Shown here piece after piece: positions 51,535 to 60,148 of a stretch of DNA of 64,000 bases. The notes under the pieces are model-generated. The model saw only the letters and a program-made list of their open reading frames with translations. It was not told the origin of the DNA and searched no databases. How positions within the stretch are numbered: position 1 is the stretch's first letter; each line of letters begins with the position of its first letter. This DNA is from Pseudomonadota bacterium. GTDB taxonomy: Bacteria; Pseudomonadota; Alphaproteobacteria; Sphingomonadales; Sphingomonadaceae. The translations under genes and the position numbers were made by a program. The DNA lies in NCBI GenBank assembly GCA_023416515.1, contig JAEZHP010000059.1, positions 1 to 64,000 of the forward strand, given 5' to 3'.

Positions 51535-52095
51535 TTGGCAGCTTTCGTTTCCGAGAGGACCCCGAAGCACATGTCTTTCCCGCGTATCGCACTCATCACG
51601 GTCCCGGTGACGGTGCTTGTCGGCACCCTGGCCGGCACGCTGTCCAATTCCGGCAATGAGAATGGCTGGTTCCGGGCGCTGGAGATGCCGAGCTTCATGC
51701 CCCCGGGATGGGCGTTCCCGGTCGCGTGGACCATTCTCTACGTCTGTGTCGGTCTTTCCCTCGCCCTGCTGCTCGACGCGCGCGGCGCCCGAGGTCGCGG
51801 TGCCGCGATTGCGCTCTTCCTCGTGCAGCTCGCGGTCAACTACAGCTGGTCCCCGGTCTTCTTCGGCCTTCATCAGGTCGAGGCCGGCCTCGCGCTGATC
51901 GGAATCATGATCGTCATGACGCTAATCCTGCTGCCGCTCGCCGGCCGGATCCGCAGGTCCGCGGCGCTCCTCCTCCTGCCTTATCTGGGCTGGCTGTGCT
52001 TCGCCTTCGCCCTCAATTACGAGGTGATGGCGCTCAACCCGAACGCCTCCGAGGTTGCGCCCACCGCTTCCAGCACCGATATCTCTCCCGACTAG
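51535..52095 (+). CDS. tspO: TspO/MBR family protein (probable TTG start)
   Basis: This roughly 186-residue protein has five hydrophobic helices and the family motif 'WFRALEMPSFMPPGWAFPVA' followed by W-T-I-L-Y. 'FLVQLAVNYSWSPVFFGLHQ' and 'LLPYLGWLCFAFALNYEV' complete the signature. TspO binds porphyrins and is a stress-linked regulator in Rhodobacter. The TTG at 51535 has a gagggag site at the right distance, while the in-frame ATG at 51571 has none, so I take the TTG. Confidence 0.9.
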   Translation: MAAFVSERTPKHMSFPRIALITVPVTVLVGTLAGTLSNSGNENGWFRALEMPSFMPPGWAFPVAWTILYVCVGLSLALLLDARGARGRGAAIALFLVQLAVNYSWSPVFFGLHQVEAGLALIGIMIVMTLILLPLAGRIRRSAALLLLPYLGWLCFAFALNYEVMALNPNASEVAPTASSTDISPD

Positions 52096-52114
52096 CTTGC
52101 GAGAGGAACGATAC

Positions 52115-52405
52115 GTGCAGTCCGAAAACCGCTTCTTTGACGATCTCGTGCGCGTGATGAATGGCGCTGCCGGCACGGTCGCTGGAATGACCCGCGAGGC
52201 GCAGTCGGGCTTTTCCGAGCGCATGAAGGAGTGGGTCGGCGGCATGGACTTCGTCAGCCGCGACGAGTTCGAGGCGGTGAAGGCGATGGCGATCGCGGCG
52301 CGCGAAGAGAATGACCTGCTGCGGGCGCGGATCGATGCGCTCGAAGCTGCCGCCGCGAACAAGGCCGCAAAGAAGGCCAAGCCCGACCTCGACAAGCCCG
52401 CCTGA
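52115..52405 (+). CDS. ubiK: UbiK-like accessory factor (YqiC/BMFP family)
   Basis: This 96-residue protein has an amphipathic N-terminal helix ('NRFFDDLVRVMNGAAGTVAG') and a C-terminal coiled coil ('SRDEFEAVKAMAIAAREEND' then LLRARIDALEAA), the UbiK/BMFP plan. UbiK supports ubiquinone synthesis at membranes. It starts at GTG 52115 after a gagagg site. The Lys-rich end is typical. Confidence 0.88.
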   Translation: MQSENRFFDDLVRVMNGAAGTVAGMTREAQSGFSERMKEWVGGMDFVSRDEFEAVKAMAIAAREENDLLRARIDALEAAAANKAAKKAKPDLDKPA

Positions 52406-52451
52406 GTTACGAGGCGCTTAACTAATCCACAGAATTATCCCGCGGAGCCTT

Positions 52452-52511
52452 TGCCCCTGCTTGCGGATTGATACCCCACCGGTAAATTCCCGGTGGAACA
52501 AAGCAGGGGCA
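52452..52511 (+). promoter_or_regulatory. nested two-stem RNA leader of the ybjN-like gene
   Basis: An 11-bp outer stem, tgcccctgctt / aagcaggggca (52452-52462 and 52501-52511), encloses an inner 7-bp stem, ccaccgg / ccggtgg (52476-52482 and 52490-52496). The right arm ends at the aggac that serves as the ribosome binding site of the gene at 52525, so folding would affect translation start. The structure lies within the intergenic region between ubiK and ybjN. Confidence 0.55.
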
Positions 52512-52524
52512 GGACCGGCTTTAC

Positions 52525-53034
52525 ATGAATATTGATGAATATGATGTCGAGCGCGACGCAACCGCGCCGATCGACATGCTGGAACATTATTTTACCGCTC
52601 TGGGCTGGGCCTGCGAGCGCACCGGCGACGACGAGATCGTATCGAGCTTTCAGGGCAGCTGGAGCCAGTATGAGCTTCGCGGCATCTGGCGCGAGGAGGA
52701 CCAGGTCCTGCAGTTCCTCGCTTTGCCTGACATCCGCGTCGCCGGCGAGAAGCGCGCCGCGGTCTACGAGACGATCGGCCTCATCAACGAACAGCTGTGG
52801 CTCGGTCATTTCGAGCTCTGGTCGAGTTCGGGCCTCGTCCTGTTCCGCCATGCCGCGTTGCTTGAAGGCGACGGCGGCGGCGCATTGAGCCTTCAGCAGG
52901 CCGAGACACTGGTCGAGGCCGCGATCGAGGAATGCGAGCGCTTCTACCCGGTCTTCCAGTTCGTCCTGTGGGCCGACAAGACCCCCCAGGAAGCCATCGC
53001 GGCCGCCCTCATCGAGACCCAGGGCGAGGCGTAA
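52525..53034 (+). CDS. YbjN domain-containing protein
   Basis: This 169-residue protein matches the YbjN/DUF1790 family: 'MLEHYFTALGWACERTGDDE', 'RVAGEKRAAVYETIGLINEQ', 'GLVLFRHAALL', and the helical end 'IEECERFYPVFQFVLWADKT'. YbjN-like proteins are thought to be chaperone-like or to affect multiple stress phenotypes. It is preceded by a structured leader (52452-52511). Confidence 0.85.
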   Translation: MNIDEYDVERDATAPIDMLEHYFTALGWACERTGDDEIVSSFQGSWSQYELRGIWREEDQVLQFLALPDIRVAGEKRAAVYETIGLINEQLWLGHFELWSSSGLVLFRHAALLEGDGGGALSLQQAETLVEAAIEECERFYPVFQFVLWADKTPQEAIAAALIETQGEA

Positions 53035-53043
53035 GCCCACACA

Positions 53044-53127
53044 TGTCATCCCCGCCAAAGCGGGATCCGGCTTCTCCTGTCACCAGCTGCTTGCAAGGCA
53101 GCTGGATTCCCGCTTTCGGGAATGACA
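53044..53127. repeat. REP-like palindromic element, long copy
   Basis: The block is bounded by TGTCAT and ATGACA. It holds three nested hairpins: ccgccaaagcgg near the left end, cagctgc-N7-gcagctg (53084-53104), and cccgctttcggg near the right end. The ends match the shorter copy at 38590-38617. It lies between the ybjN and proC genes, and may act as a transcript end or a structural site. Confidence 0.75.
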
Positions 53128-53131
53128 AATT

Positions 53132-53950
53132 ATGACTGACCTCGCTCTCCCAGGCCCATTCTGGTTGATCGGCTGCGGCAACATGGCCGGAGCGATGCTT
53201 CGCGGCTGGCTCGACGCCGGCATGAATCCGGCGGGGGTCACCGTCATCCGGCCGAGCGGCAGGCCCGTCGCCGAAGGCGTTCGGGTTCTGACCCAGCTCC
53301 CGGCCGACGAGCGACCGGTCGTCGCCATGCTCGGCGTAAAGCCCCAGAAGCTCGACGAAGTCGCGCCCGGTCTGGCGCCGGCGCTCGACGGCAGCGCGCT
53401 CCTCATCTCCATCCTTGCCGGCGTCGAATATGCGTCGCTCCGCACCCGCTTCCGCGGTCCCCGCACCATCGTTCGTGCAATGCCCAATACGCCGACCGAG
53501 CTTCGCAAGGGCGCGACCTCGCTCTATGCAGAAGGCGGGGAAGGGGAGGACTCCGCGCTCGCAGAACGCCTCATGGCCGCTCTCGGCCGGGTCGAATGGA
53601 TCGAGGACGAAACTCTATTCGACGTTGTCGCGGCGCTCACCGCGAGCGGACCGGCCTTTGTCTTCCGCTTCATCGATGCGCTGGCCTCGGCGGCCGCCGC
53701 GCTCGGCCTCGCCGAAGAACAGGCGCGCCGCCTCGCGCTCGCCACTGTGGAAGGTGCCGGAGCGCTGGCGGCTGCGTCGGAGGAAACGCCGCACAGGCTC
53801 GCTGAACGGGTCGCCAGTCCGGGAGGAATGACCCGCAAGGGCCTCAACATCCTCGATTCAGACCAAAGCCTCGAGCGCCTCGTCAGCGCGACCCTCGAAG
53901 CTGCGGTCCGCCGAAGCCGCGAAATGGGCGAGGAAGCGCGCCACAAGTAG
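53132..53950 (+). CDS. proC: pyrroline-5-carboxylate reductase
   Basis: This 272-residue enzyme makes proline from pyrroline-5-carboxylate with NAD(P)H. Motifs are the Rossmann 'PFWLIGCGNMAGAMLRGWLD', 'GPRTIVRAMPNTPTELRKGA', and 'ALTASGPAFVFRFIDALASA' with 'ERVASPGGMTRKGLNIL' near the end. The start lies five bases after the REP-like element, so translation begins right beside it. Confidence 0.95.
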   Translation: MTDLALPGPFWLIGCGNMAGAMLRGWLDAGMNPAGVTVIRPSGRPVAEGVRVLTQLPADERPVVAMLGVKPQKLDEVAPGLAPALDGSALLISILAGVEYASLRTRFRGPRTIVRAMPNTPTELRKGATSLYAEGGEGEDSALAERLMAALGRVEWIEDETLFDVVAALTASGPAFVFRFIDALASAAAALGLAEEQARRLALATVEGAGALAAASEETPHRLAERVASPGGMTRKGLNILDSDQSLERLVSATLEAAVRRSREMGEEARHK

Positions 53951-54070
53951 GGCCAGCCTTTCCAGGTCCGGGCCTCCCAAGACCCCCGAAACTTGACCTC
54001 CGGCCCTCCCGGGGCCAATCCCAACCTTCGTGTCGCACCCGTCCCGATCGGACGCTCCGGAGCCCGGGAA

Positions 54071-55177
54071 ATGTTCATGCTGGCTGACGCCCCTTCCTCC
54101 GCTTTCGCTTTCGAGCCGAGCAACAGCCCGATTCCCGCCGAGGAGCGCAGCCGCCAGCTCGTCAGCCCCGGCTTCGGCCGGGTCTTCACCGATCACATGG
54201 CGCTGATCCGGTTCAGCCGCGAGCGTGGCTGGCACGACGCCAAGATCACCGCCCGTCGCCCGCTGCAGATGGAGACCGCCTCCTCGGTCCTCCATTATGC
54301 CCAGGAGATATTCGAGGGCTTGAAGGCCTATTCGCGACCCGGCGGCGGCGCGGCCCTGTTCCGTCCCGAGGCCAATGCCCGCCGTTTCAATGCATCCGCC
54401 CGGCGCATGGCCATGCCGGAACTCCCCGAGGAGCTGTTCCTCGAATCCATTCGCGCGCTTGTTCGCAGCGAGAAGGACTGGATTCCGGACGGCGACGAGG
54501 GCGCGCTCTACCTTCGCCCTTTCATGTTCGCGAGCGAGGTGTTCCTCGGTGTGAAGCCTGCCGATGAGTATCTCTACGCGGTCATCGCCTCCTCGGTCGG
54601 CGCCTATTTCAAGGGGGATGCCCCGGCGATCTCGCTGTGGGTGACCCGCGACTATATCCGGGCGGCGCCGGGCGGCACCGGCGCGGCCAAGTGCGGCGGC
54701 AACTACGCTGCGAGCCTCGTCGCCCAGGCTGAGGCGATCCGGCAGGGCTGCGATCAGGTCGTCTTCCTCGACGCCATCGAGCGGCGCTGGATCGAGGAAC
54801 TGGGGGGAATGAACATCTTCTTCGTGTTCGACGACGGCTCGATCCAGACCCCGCCTCTGGGCGGCACGATCCTGGCCGGGATCACCCGCGATTCGGTCAT
54901 CCGCCTCGCCCGCGACATGGGGGTGGCGGTGCGCGAGGAGCCTTATTCGATCGAGCAGTGGCAGGCGGACGCGGAGAGCGGCCGGCTCACCGAGGCCTTC
55001 GCCTGCGGCACCGCAGCGGTGGTGACGGCGATCGGCAGCGTCCGCGGCGCTGACGGCGGCTTCACCATTGGCGGCCAGTCGACCGGTCCGCTCACCCAGC
55101 GTCTGCGCAGGGCCCTGGTCGACATCCAGCGCGGTCGCGCTCCCGATCCCTACAATTGGGTCGAACAGGTCGCCTGA
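54071..55177 (+). CDS. ilvE: branched-chain amino acid aminotransferase
   Basis: This about 368-residue PLP enzyme has 'FTDHMALIRFSRERGWHDAK', 'SSVLHYAQEIFEGLKAYSRP', the Lys-containing 'AKCGGNYAASLVAQAEAIRQ' and 'ELGGMNIFFVFDDGSIQTPP', matching the eukaryote-like IlvE family. It transfers amino groups to form Leu, Ile, Val. The start is either ATG 54071 or ATG 54077; the longer reading from 53993 lacks homology. The aldehyde dehydrogenase gene follows after four bases. Confidence 0.93.
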   Translation: MFMLADAPSSAFAFEPSNSPIPAEERSRQLVSPGFGRVFTDHMALIRFSRERGWHDAKITARRPLQMETASSVLHYAQEIFEGLKAYSRPGGGAALFRPEANARRFNASARRMAMPELPEELFLESIRALVRSEKDWIPDGDEGALYLRPFMFASEVFLGVKPADEYLYAVIASSVGAYFKGDAPAISLWVTRDYIRAAPGGTGAAKCGGNYAASLVAQAEAIRQGCDQVVFLDAIERRWIEELGGMNIFFVFDDGSIQTPPLGGTILAGITRDSVIRLARDMGVAVREEPYSIEQWQADAESGRLTEAFACGTAAVVTAIGSVRGADGGFTIGGQSTGPLTQRLRRALVDIQRGRAPDPYNWVEQVA

Positions 55178-55181
55178 TCCC

Positions 55182-56705
55182 ATGACCTTCTCATCGGCCG
55201 ACGAGGCGCGTCGCCTGTTCGACCGCCTCGGCATCCCCGCGCCCGCCGTAGGCGATCTCGCCTCCCGCTCCCCGATCGACGGCCAGGAAATCGGCCGCGT
55301 CGCGACTGGCGACGCCGCTTCCGTCTCGGCGGCGATCGGCCACGCCCACCACGCCTTCCTCTCCTGGCGCAGCGTCCCGCCGCCGCGGCGCGGAGAGCTG
55401 GTCCGCCTGTTCGGCGACGAGCTTCGCGCGAACAAGGAGCCACTCGGCCGCCTAGTCAGCCTGGAGGCCGGCAAGATCCTGGCGGAGGGCCTCGGCGAGG
55501 TCCAGGAGATGATCGACATCTGCGACTTCGCGGTCGGGCTGTCACGCCAGCTCTACGGCCTCACCATCGCCACCGAACGCCCCAACCATCGCATGATGGA
55601 GACCTGGCACCCCTTGGGCGTCGTCGGGGTAATCAGCGCGTTCAATTTCCCGGTCGCGGTGTGGGCGTGGAATGCCTGCCTGGCCCTCGTGTGCGGCGAC
55701 AGCACCGTCTGGAAGCCCTCGGAGAAGACTCCGGTCACCGCGAATGCCGTGGCCGCGATGTTCGCCCGCGCCGCCGATCGGTTCGGCGATGCGCCTGCCG
55801 GTCTCGTCGAAATCGTCCAGGGCGGCCGCGAGGTCGGCGAAGCGCTCGTCGACGACCCGCGCGTTGCGCTCGTCTCCGCCACAGGCTCGACCCGAATGGG
55901 CCGCGAGGTCGGCCCGCGCGTCGCCGCCCGCTTCGGCCGCTCTCTGCTCGAGCTCGGCGGCAACAATGCCATGATCGTCTGCCCCTCGGCCGATCTCGAC
56001 CTCGCCGAGCGCGCCATCACTTTCGCTGCGGTCGGCACCGCCGGCCAGCGCTGCACGACCCTGCGCAGGCTGTTCGTCCACGACAGCATTTACGACGCGC
56101 TCGTCCCGCGCCTCGTCGACATCTGGGCGCAGGTGGCGGTCGGCAACCCGCTCGAGAACGGCATCCTCGTCGGCCCGCTGATCGACGGCGAGTCGCTCGC
56201 CGCCATGCAGCGCGCGCTCGACGAGGCGCGCATGCACGGCACCGTGCATGGCGGCGAGCGCCTCCACGGCCAGGATTTTCCCGACGCCTGGTATGTCCGC
56301 CCGGCCCTGGTCGAGATGAGCGAGCAGTCGCAGATCATGCTGCGCGAGACGTTCGCGCCGATCCTCTACGTCTGCCGCTACAGCGACCTCGACGAGGCGA
56401 TCGAGCTTCACAACGCGGCTCGCCATGGCCTCTCATCCTCCATCTTCACCACCGATCTGCGCGAGGCCGAGCGCTTCATGTCGGCAGCCGGCTCCGATTG
56501 CGGCATCGTCAACGTCAACATAGGTCCCTCCGGCGCCGAGATCGGCGGCGCCTTCGGCGGCGAGAAGGAGACTGGCGGCGGCCGCGAGAGCGGTTCGGAC
56601 AGCTGGCGAGCCTACATGCGCCGAGCCACCAACACGATCAATTACGGCCGCGACCTACCGCTCGCCCAGGGGATCGACTTCCAGATCGGCAAACCCGGCG
56701 CTTGA
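55182..56705 (+). CDS. ALDH7-type aldehyde dehydrogenase (antiquitin-like)
   Basis: This 507-residue NAD-dependent dehydrogenase carries 'VVGVISAFNFPVAVWAWNAC', the catalytic Cys in 'GTAGQRCTTLRRLF', and the C-terminal 'GGEKETGGGRESGSDSWRAY' plus 'MRRATNTINYGRDLPLAQGI', diagnostic of ALDH7/antiquitin. It probably oxidises aminoadipate semialdehyde/piperideine-6-carboxylate in lysine breakdown. It follows the aminotransferase with a four-base gap and is probably cotranscribed with it. Confidence 0.92.
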   Translation: MTFSSADEARRLFDRLGIPAPAVGDLASRSPIDGQEIGRVATGDAASVSAAIGHAHHAFLSWRSVPPPRRGELVRLFGDELRANKEPLGRLVSLEAGKILAEGLGEVQEMIDICDFAVGLSRQLYGLTIATERPNHRMMETWHPLGVVGVISAFNFPVAVWAWNACLALVCGDSTVWKPSEKTPVTANAVAAMFARAADRFGDAPAGLVEIVQGGREVGEALVDDPRVALVSATGSTRMGREVGPRVAARFGRSLLELGGNNAMIVCPSADLDLAERAITFAAVGTAGQRCTTLRRLFVHDSIYDALVPRLVDIWAQVAVGNPLENGILVGPLIDGESLAAMQRALDEARMHGTVHGGERLHGQDFPDAWYVRPALVEMSEQSQIMLRETFAPILYVCRYSDLDEAIELHNAARHGLSSSIFTTDLREAERFMSAAGSDCGIVNVNIGPSGAEIGGAFGGEKETGGGRESGSDSWRAYMRRATNTINYGRDLPLAQGIDFQIGKPGA

Positions 56706-56747
56706 GGCCTGAGGGAAGGCCGCTATAAGCGCCCGCTGCGCCACTGC

Positions 56748-56822
56748 TGGGGCGTCGCCAAGTGGTAAGGCACCGGTTTTTGGTACCGGCATTCGCAGGT
56801 TCGAATCCTGCCGCCCCAGCCA
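56748..56822 (+). tRNA. tRNA-Gln, anticodon TTG
   Basis: The cloverleaf is complete: acceptor stem tggggcg / cgcccca, anticodon stem ccggt / accgg with loop ttttggt and anticodon TTG at 56780-56782, the T-arm with ggttcgaatcc, and an encoded CCA at 56820-56822. It decodes CAA. It is the attachment gene of the mobile element to its right. Confidence 0.97.
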
Positions 56823-56935
56823 GTTTCCCTCGGAAACCCGCAGAAAAGCTAGATTCCCGCTGCCTCCATCGTCCGAATTTCCGGGCGGTGTGACGGATCG
56901 CCCTGACGGGTCGATCACAGCCGGGAATCACGACT

Positions 56936-58804
56936 GTGGCTTCAAAACACCCCAATCTCGAGACGCGCGACGGCGTCTACTACCTCCGCGTCGAGCTTTC
57001 GGTCGACGGTAACGTTTTGCCGATACGGCTCTCCCTCAAGACCAGGAGCCTTGGACTGGCGCGCGCCAAAGCCGGCCGGCTCATGCTCCAGATCGCGAGG
57101 GCGAGACGAGACGTAATGCAGCAAGTGGGACTGTCAGGCGAGGAACGCGCTTCAATCCTTCGGGCAGCGGCGCGCCGGCAGCGCGACGCCTTGCAGGCCG
57201 CTGAAGCTGCGGCCCAACTCGGCAACCCCGGCGACTGGTCGTTCGGCTTCAATCGCTCGCTTCAATCGCTGGAGGTCATCCTCACCGAAATCACCCAGAA
57301 CGGGATTCCGGCGGATTATGGATCTCACGACTATTTCATGGAGCGCTTCGTCGAGGGCCGGACGAATTTAACAACCGATCATCTGCTACGGGTGCGCGCT
57401 CTTCTGGATGAGCAGACGGATTTCCCGGCTCAGATCCTCGCACAGGCGAGTGAGGAACTGAGGATCCGTAACGCCGCGCAAACGCCCGAGAATATCTTCA
57501 TTGCGCGAAAGGCGTTGCTCGCCGGCATGCTCAGGGCGATTGGTGAAACGCTCGAGGATCAACGGGATGCGAGTGCGTTCATTCGCCGCGAGGCGAGTGA
57601 TACGGATCTCGATCAGCTGAAGGCCCTTCTGCAGCAGTTGTTGCCTGCGACGACGCAGGCAAAGGCGCCGGCAGAGCCCGCCCTTCCAGCCCCGGACAAT
57701 CGCTATACGTCGATGACGATCCGCGAGGCGGCTGACGCCTATCTCGCAGAGAATCCCACCCTCGACGCCGGTGGCGGTGACGGCGATCGTTGGACGGCGA
57801 AGACCCGGACCCAGTTCGACGCGAGCATCTTTCTTGCCAGCAAGCACTTTAGCGGCCCTGCGTGCCGCATCGACAATGGCGCGCTTGCCACCTTCTTTCG
57901 CCTGCTTCGACAGCTTCCCTCATCTCATCACAAGTCGCCCCGCCACGCAGAGATGAGCCTGGAGGAGATCGCGGCGGAGAACAGTGGCGGCGGCTTGAGC
58001 GCGACCACCCTGAACCGGCACTTCCGGTTCCTCGCAGGCCTGTTCAAGTGGCTCGGGACGAAGACGGCTGTGCCGATCGTCGATTGGTCGGCCTTCACCA
58101 GCAAGAGCAAGAAGGCGCCGCGAGACCAGCGCGACGCCTTCAACGAGGCCGAGCTCATCGCCCTTTTTCAAGCGCCCATCTGGACCGGCGGCCAGTCGCC
58201 GGCGCGTCGCTTCGTCGAAGGCGGCCATATCTGGCACGATGCCGGTTACTGGCTTCCGATCCTGCTGGTTTACAGCGGCGCCCGCCGCGAGGAGATCGCA
58301 AAACTATTGTGCCAGGACGTCGATTGTATCGACGGGATCTGGTGCATTCGGATCCGCGACACCGACGCCGGCCGAGTAAAGAATGTGAGCTCCAGCCGTG
58401 ATATCCCGTTGGCCGATCAGGTCGTCGGCCTTGGCTTCCTCGAATATGTTGGCGCCGTGCGAGCCGCAGGCTCGACGCTGCTTTTTCCGGACCTGGACGT
58501 GGAGGGCAGGGCAAAAGGGGACGTCTACTACAAGAGATGGTGGCGGGCGCTTGAGCGGAACGGCTTTGTGGCGGCAGGGAAGACAATCCACGCCATGCGT
58601 CATTTCGTCGCCACGACGCTTGCCGACGCGGGAGTGACGGAAGAGCGGCGCGCCGACCTGCTGGGGCATACGCTTACCAGCGAAACCGCAGGCCGTTACA
58701 CAAAGCGGGCACGCCTTCAGCGCCTGCAGGAAGCCGTCAATCGCATTCCGATCGTCACCGAGCACCTCGCGCCGGCGCCGATCAACCTCTCCTTCGCACG
58801 CTAA
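56936..58804 (+). CDS. tyrosine recombinase/integrase with DUF6538 N-terminus
   Basis: This 622-residue integrase has an N-terminal DUF6538-like unit ('LETRDGVYYLRVELSVDGNV', residues about 7-26), a long helical middle, and a C-terminal catalytic domain. The catalytic domain has Arg in 'LLVYSGARREEIAKL', H-x-x-R in 'TIHAMRHFVATTLADAG' (near 552-556), 'RRADLLGHTLTSETAGRYTK' with the His and catalytic Tyr near 588. It starts at GTG 56936, 114 bases after the tRNA. It should drive excision and integration at tRNA-Gln. DUF6538 integrases are typical of alphaproteobacterial genomic islands. Confidence 0.92.
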   Translation: MASKHPNLETRDGVYYLRVELSVDGNVLPIRLSLKTRSLGLARAKAGRLMLQIARARRDVMQQVGLSGEERASILRAAARRQRDALQAAEAAAQLGNPGDWSFGFNRSLQSLEVILTEITQNGIPADYGSHDYFMERFVEGRTNLTTDHLLRVRALLDEQTDFPAQILAQASEELRIRNAAQTPENIFIARKALLAGMLRAIGETLEDQRDASAFIRREASDTDLDQLKALLQQLLPATTQAKAPAEPALPAPDNRYTSMTIREAADAYLAENPTLDAGGGDGDRWTAKTRTQFDASIFLASKHFSGPACRIDNGALATFFRLLRQLPSSHHKSPRHAEMSLEEIAAENSGGGLSATTLNRHFRFLAGLFKWLGTKTAVPIVDWSAFTSKSKKAPRDQRDAFNEAELIALFQAPIWTGGQSPARRFVEGGHIWHDAGYWLPILLVYSGARREEIAKLLCQDVDCIDGIWCIRIRDTDAGRVKNVSSSRDIPLADQVVGLGFLEYVGAVRAAGSTLLFPDLDVEGRAKGDVYYKRWWRALERNGFVAAGKTIHAMRHFVATTLADAGVTEERRADLLGHTLTSETAGRYTKRARLQRLQEAVNRIPIVTEHLAPAPINLSFAR

Positions 58805-58815
58805 GGGAGGCTCAC

Positions 58816-59943
58816 ATGTTCGACGATATTCGCGCGCGCCCGCTCGCGTCCGCCCCGCTGTTGCGGCAACTGGATTACCTCGAGGCCTTTTCCCGTCCCT
58901 TGACTGAGGACGTCGTCACGCTCGCGCTCGACGTTCAGCATCGTGCCTACCAGCAGTCGGATTGGTATCAATGGCTCAGCGAGCCCATCCGGTATCAGCC
59001 GGAGATCTGGTTCGCTCTCGGACTGGCGCTTCTTCGGTCGTCCTACGGCCGGGACGAGACGTTCTCGCGCGCTCTCGACGACGAGCGGTGGCGTGAGCAT
59101 GAGAAGGTCTTCAGACACTTCTTCACGACCGACGTGGTCTTTACCGCGGCGCTCATCGCGGACGTCAACAAAGCCGTCAAAATCGATCCGGACTTCAGCA
59201 ACGGAGAGGCGGCCCTCTACCGCGACTTCATCGTGCGGAACTGGCAGATGGGCGTCGCCAAGCGACTCATCGGCGATGCGGTGGAGCAGTCGGATGAGGT
59301 GTTCGACGGTGGCGGCGACGTGCCTACGATGTCGCTGGCGTTCATCCAGGCGTATCTTTCTGACCGCGTGCACTATGAGGGCTATCGGGTAACCGATGCC
59401 GGGCTCCGCACCGGGATGCCGGACGCGCTGATACCCTGCCTCCCCGCCTGGCATAAGCGGCCGGGCGCCGAGGCATGGGTCTATGCGCCGCGCGAGATCG
59501 GTGCGCTGATCTCCGACTTCGAGAGCAGTACCTATCGCTCGACCGTCCATCCGCACCTCGACCGGCCGACGATCCGCATCGCGCTCCATGCCATCGGGTT
59601 GACCCAGCACGATTCCGTGCCGCGGCTCCGCGCAGAGCTGCGCCACGTGCGTGACGATGGTAGCAAGCTGATAGAAGTGGTTAAGAAGCGGGGGGACGAT
59701 TACGGCATTACCAATCGCGCTGGCTCCACATTCAATGCCACGGGTGCATCGCCGGAAGCATGCCAGAAGGCCGCGAAGGACGCCCGCACCGCTAAGCGCC
59801 GAGGCGACGCGACTGGCCCGCAGTGGTGGCAGAAGCCGACGAAAGCCCAAAGCGCGGACCGCATAGATCGGTGGACCCGGTGGTTCGCGTTCCTCGCCGA
59901 TCGAGGCTTAGCTCCAGCATCACTCGTCGGAGGCGGGAAGTGA
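58816..59943 (+). CDS. protein of unknown function on the mobile element
   Basis: This 375-residue, mostly helical protein contains Trp/Tyr-rich parts ('RAYQQSDWYQWLSEPIRYQP'), an acidic middle ('VEQSDEVFDGGGDVPTMS'), and a basic C-terminus ('KAAKDARTAKRRGDATGPQW'). No known motif is visible. It starts 11 bases after the integrase stop (TAA, then gggaggctcac before ATG), so it is probably cotranscribed with it. By position it may assist integration, replication, or mobilization, but there is no direct evidence. Confidence 0.7.
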   Translation: MFDDIRARPLASAPLLRQLDYLEAFSRPLTEDVVTLALDVQHRAYQQSDWYQWLSEPIRYQPEIWFALGLALLRSSYGRDETFSRALDDERWREHEKVFRHFFTTDVVFTAALIADVNKAVKIDPDFSNGEAALYRDFIVRNWQMGVAKRLIGDAVEQSDEVFDGGGDVPTMSLAFIQAYLSDRVHYEGYRVTDAGLRTGMPDALIPCLPAWHKRPGAEAWVYAPREIGALISDFESSTYRSTVHPHLDRPTIRIALHAIGLTQHDSVPRLRAELRHVRDDGSKLIEVVKKRGDDYGITNRAGSTFNATGASPEACQKAAKDARTAKRRGDATGPQWWQKPTKAQSADRIDRWTRWFAFLADRGLAPASLVGGGK

Positions 59944-60068
59944 GCGTTGCGGGCACGATCGCGGCACCTGCGGAGCGCGTGAAGGCGAGGGTGGCAGCAG
60001 AAGAGGGAGCAAGGGGGGACCTCATCTTCTGCAGCCGAGGAAAGGGCGAGTTTGTAAGGTGCATAAGT

Positions 60069-60138
60069 AATAGCTGCCGGTTTGAGACCAGCAGCTATTT
60101 GGGGCGGCAGCACTTAGTGCTGCCGCGTCGGCCCCAAA
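60069..60138 (+). other. palindromic intergenic region, candidate oriT
   Basis: Two inverted repeats lie just before the relaxase gene: aatagctgc-N13-gcagctatt (60069-60099) and gcggcagcac-tta-gtgctgccgc (60104-60126). The second is closed by an outer 8-bp pair tttggggc / gccccaaa (60098-60105 and 60131-60138), so the whole block could form a large cruciform. Mobilizable elements keep oriT beside the relaxase gene; this is the best candidate. It could alternatively be an operator or terminator. Confidence 0.5.
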
Positions 60139-60148
60139 CGGGAGCCGC

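Noticed and set aside
53858..55519. 553-residue reverse ORF antisense to proC, ilvE and the ALDH gene
   Set aside because: It spans three real genes and has no domain features.
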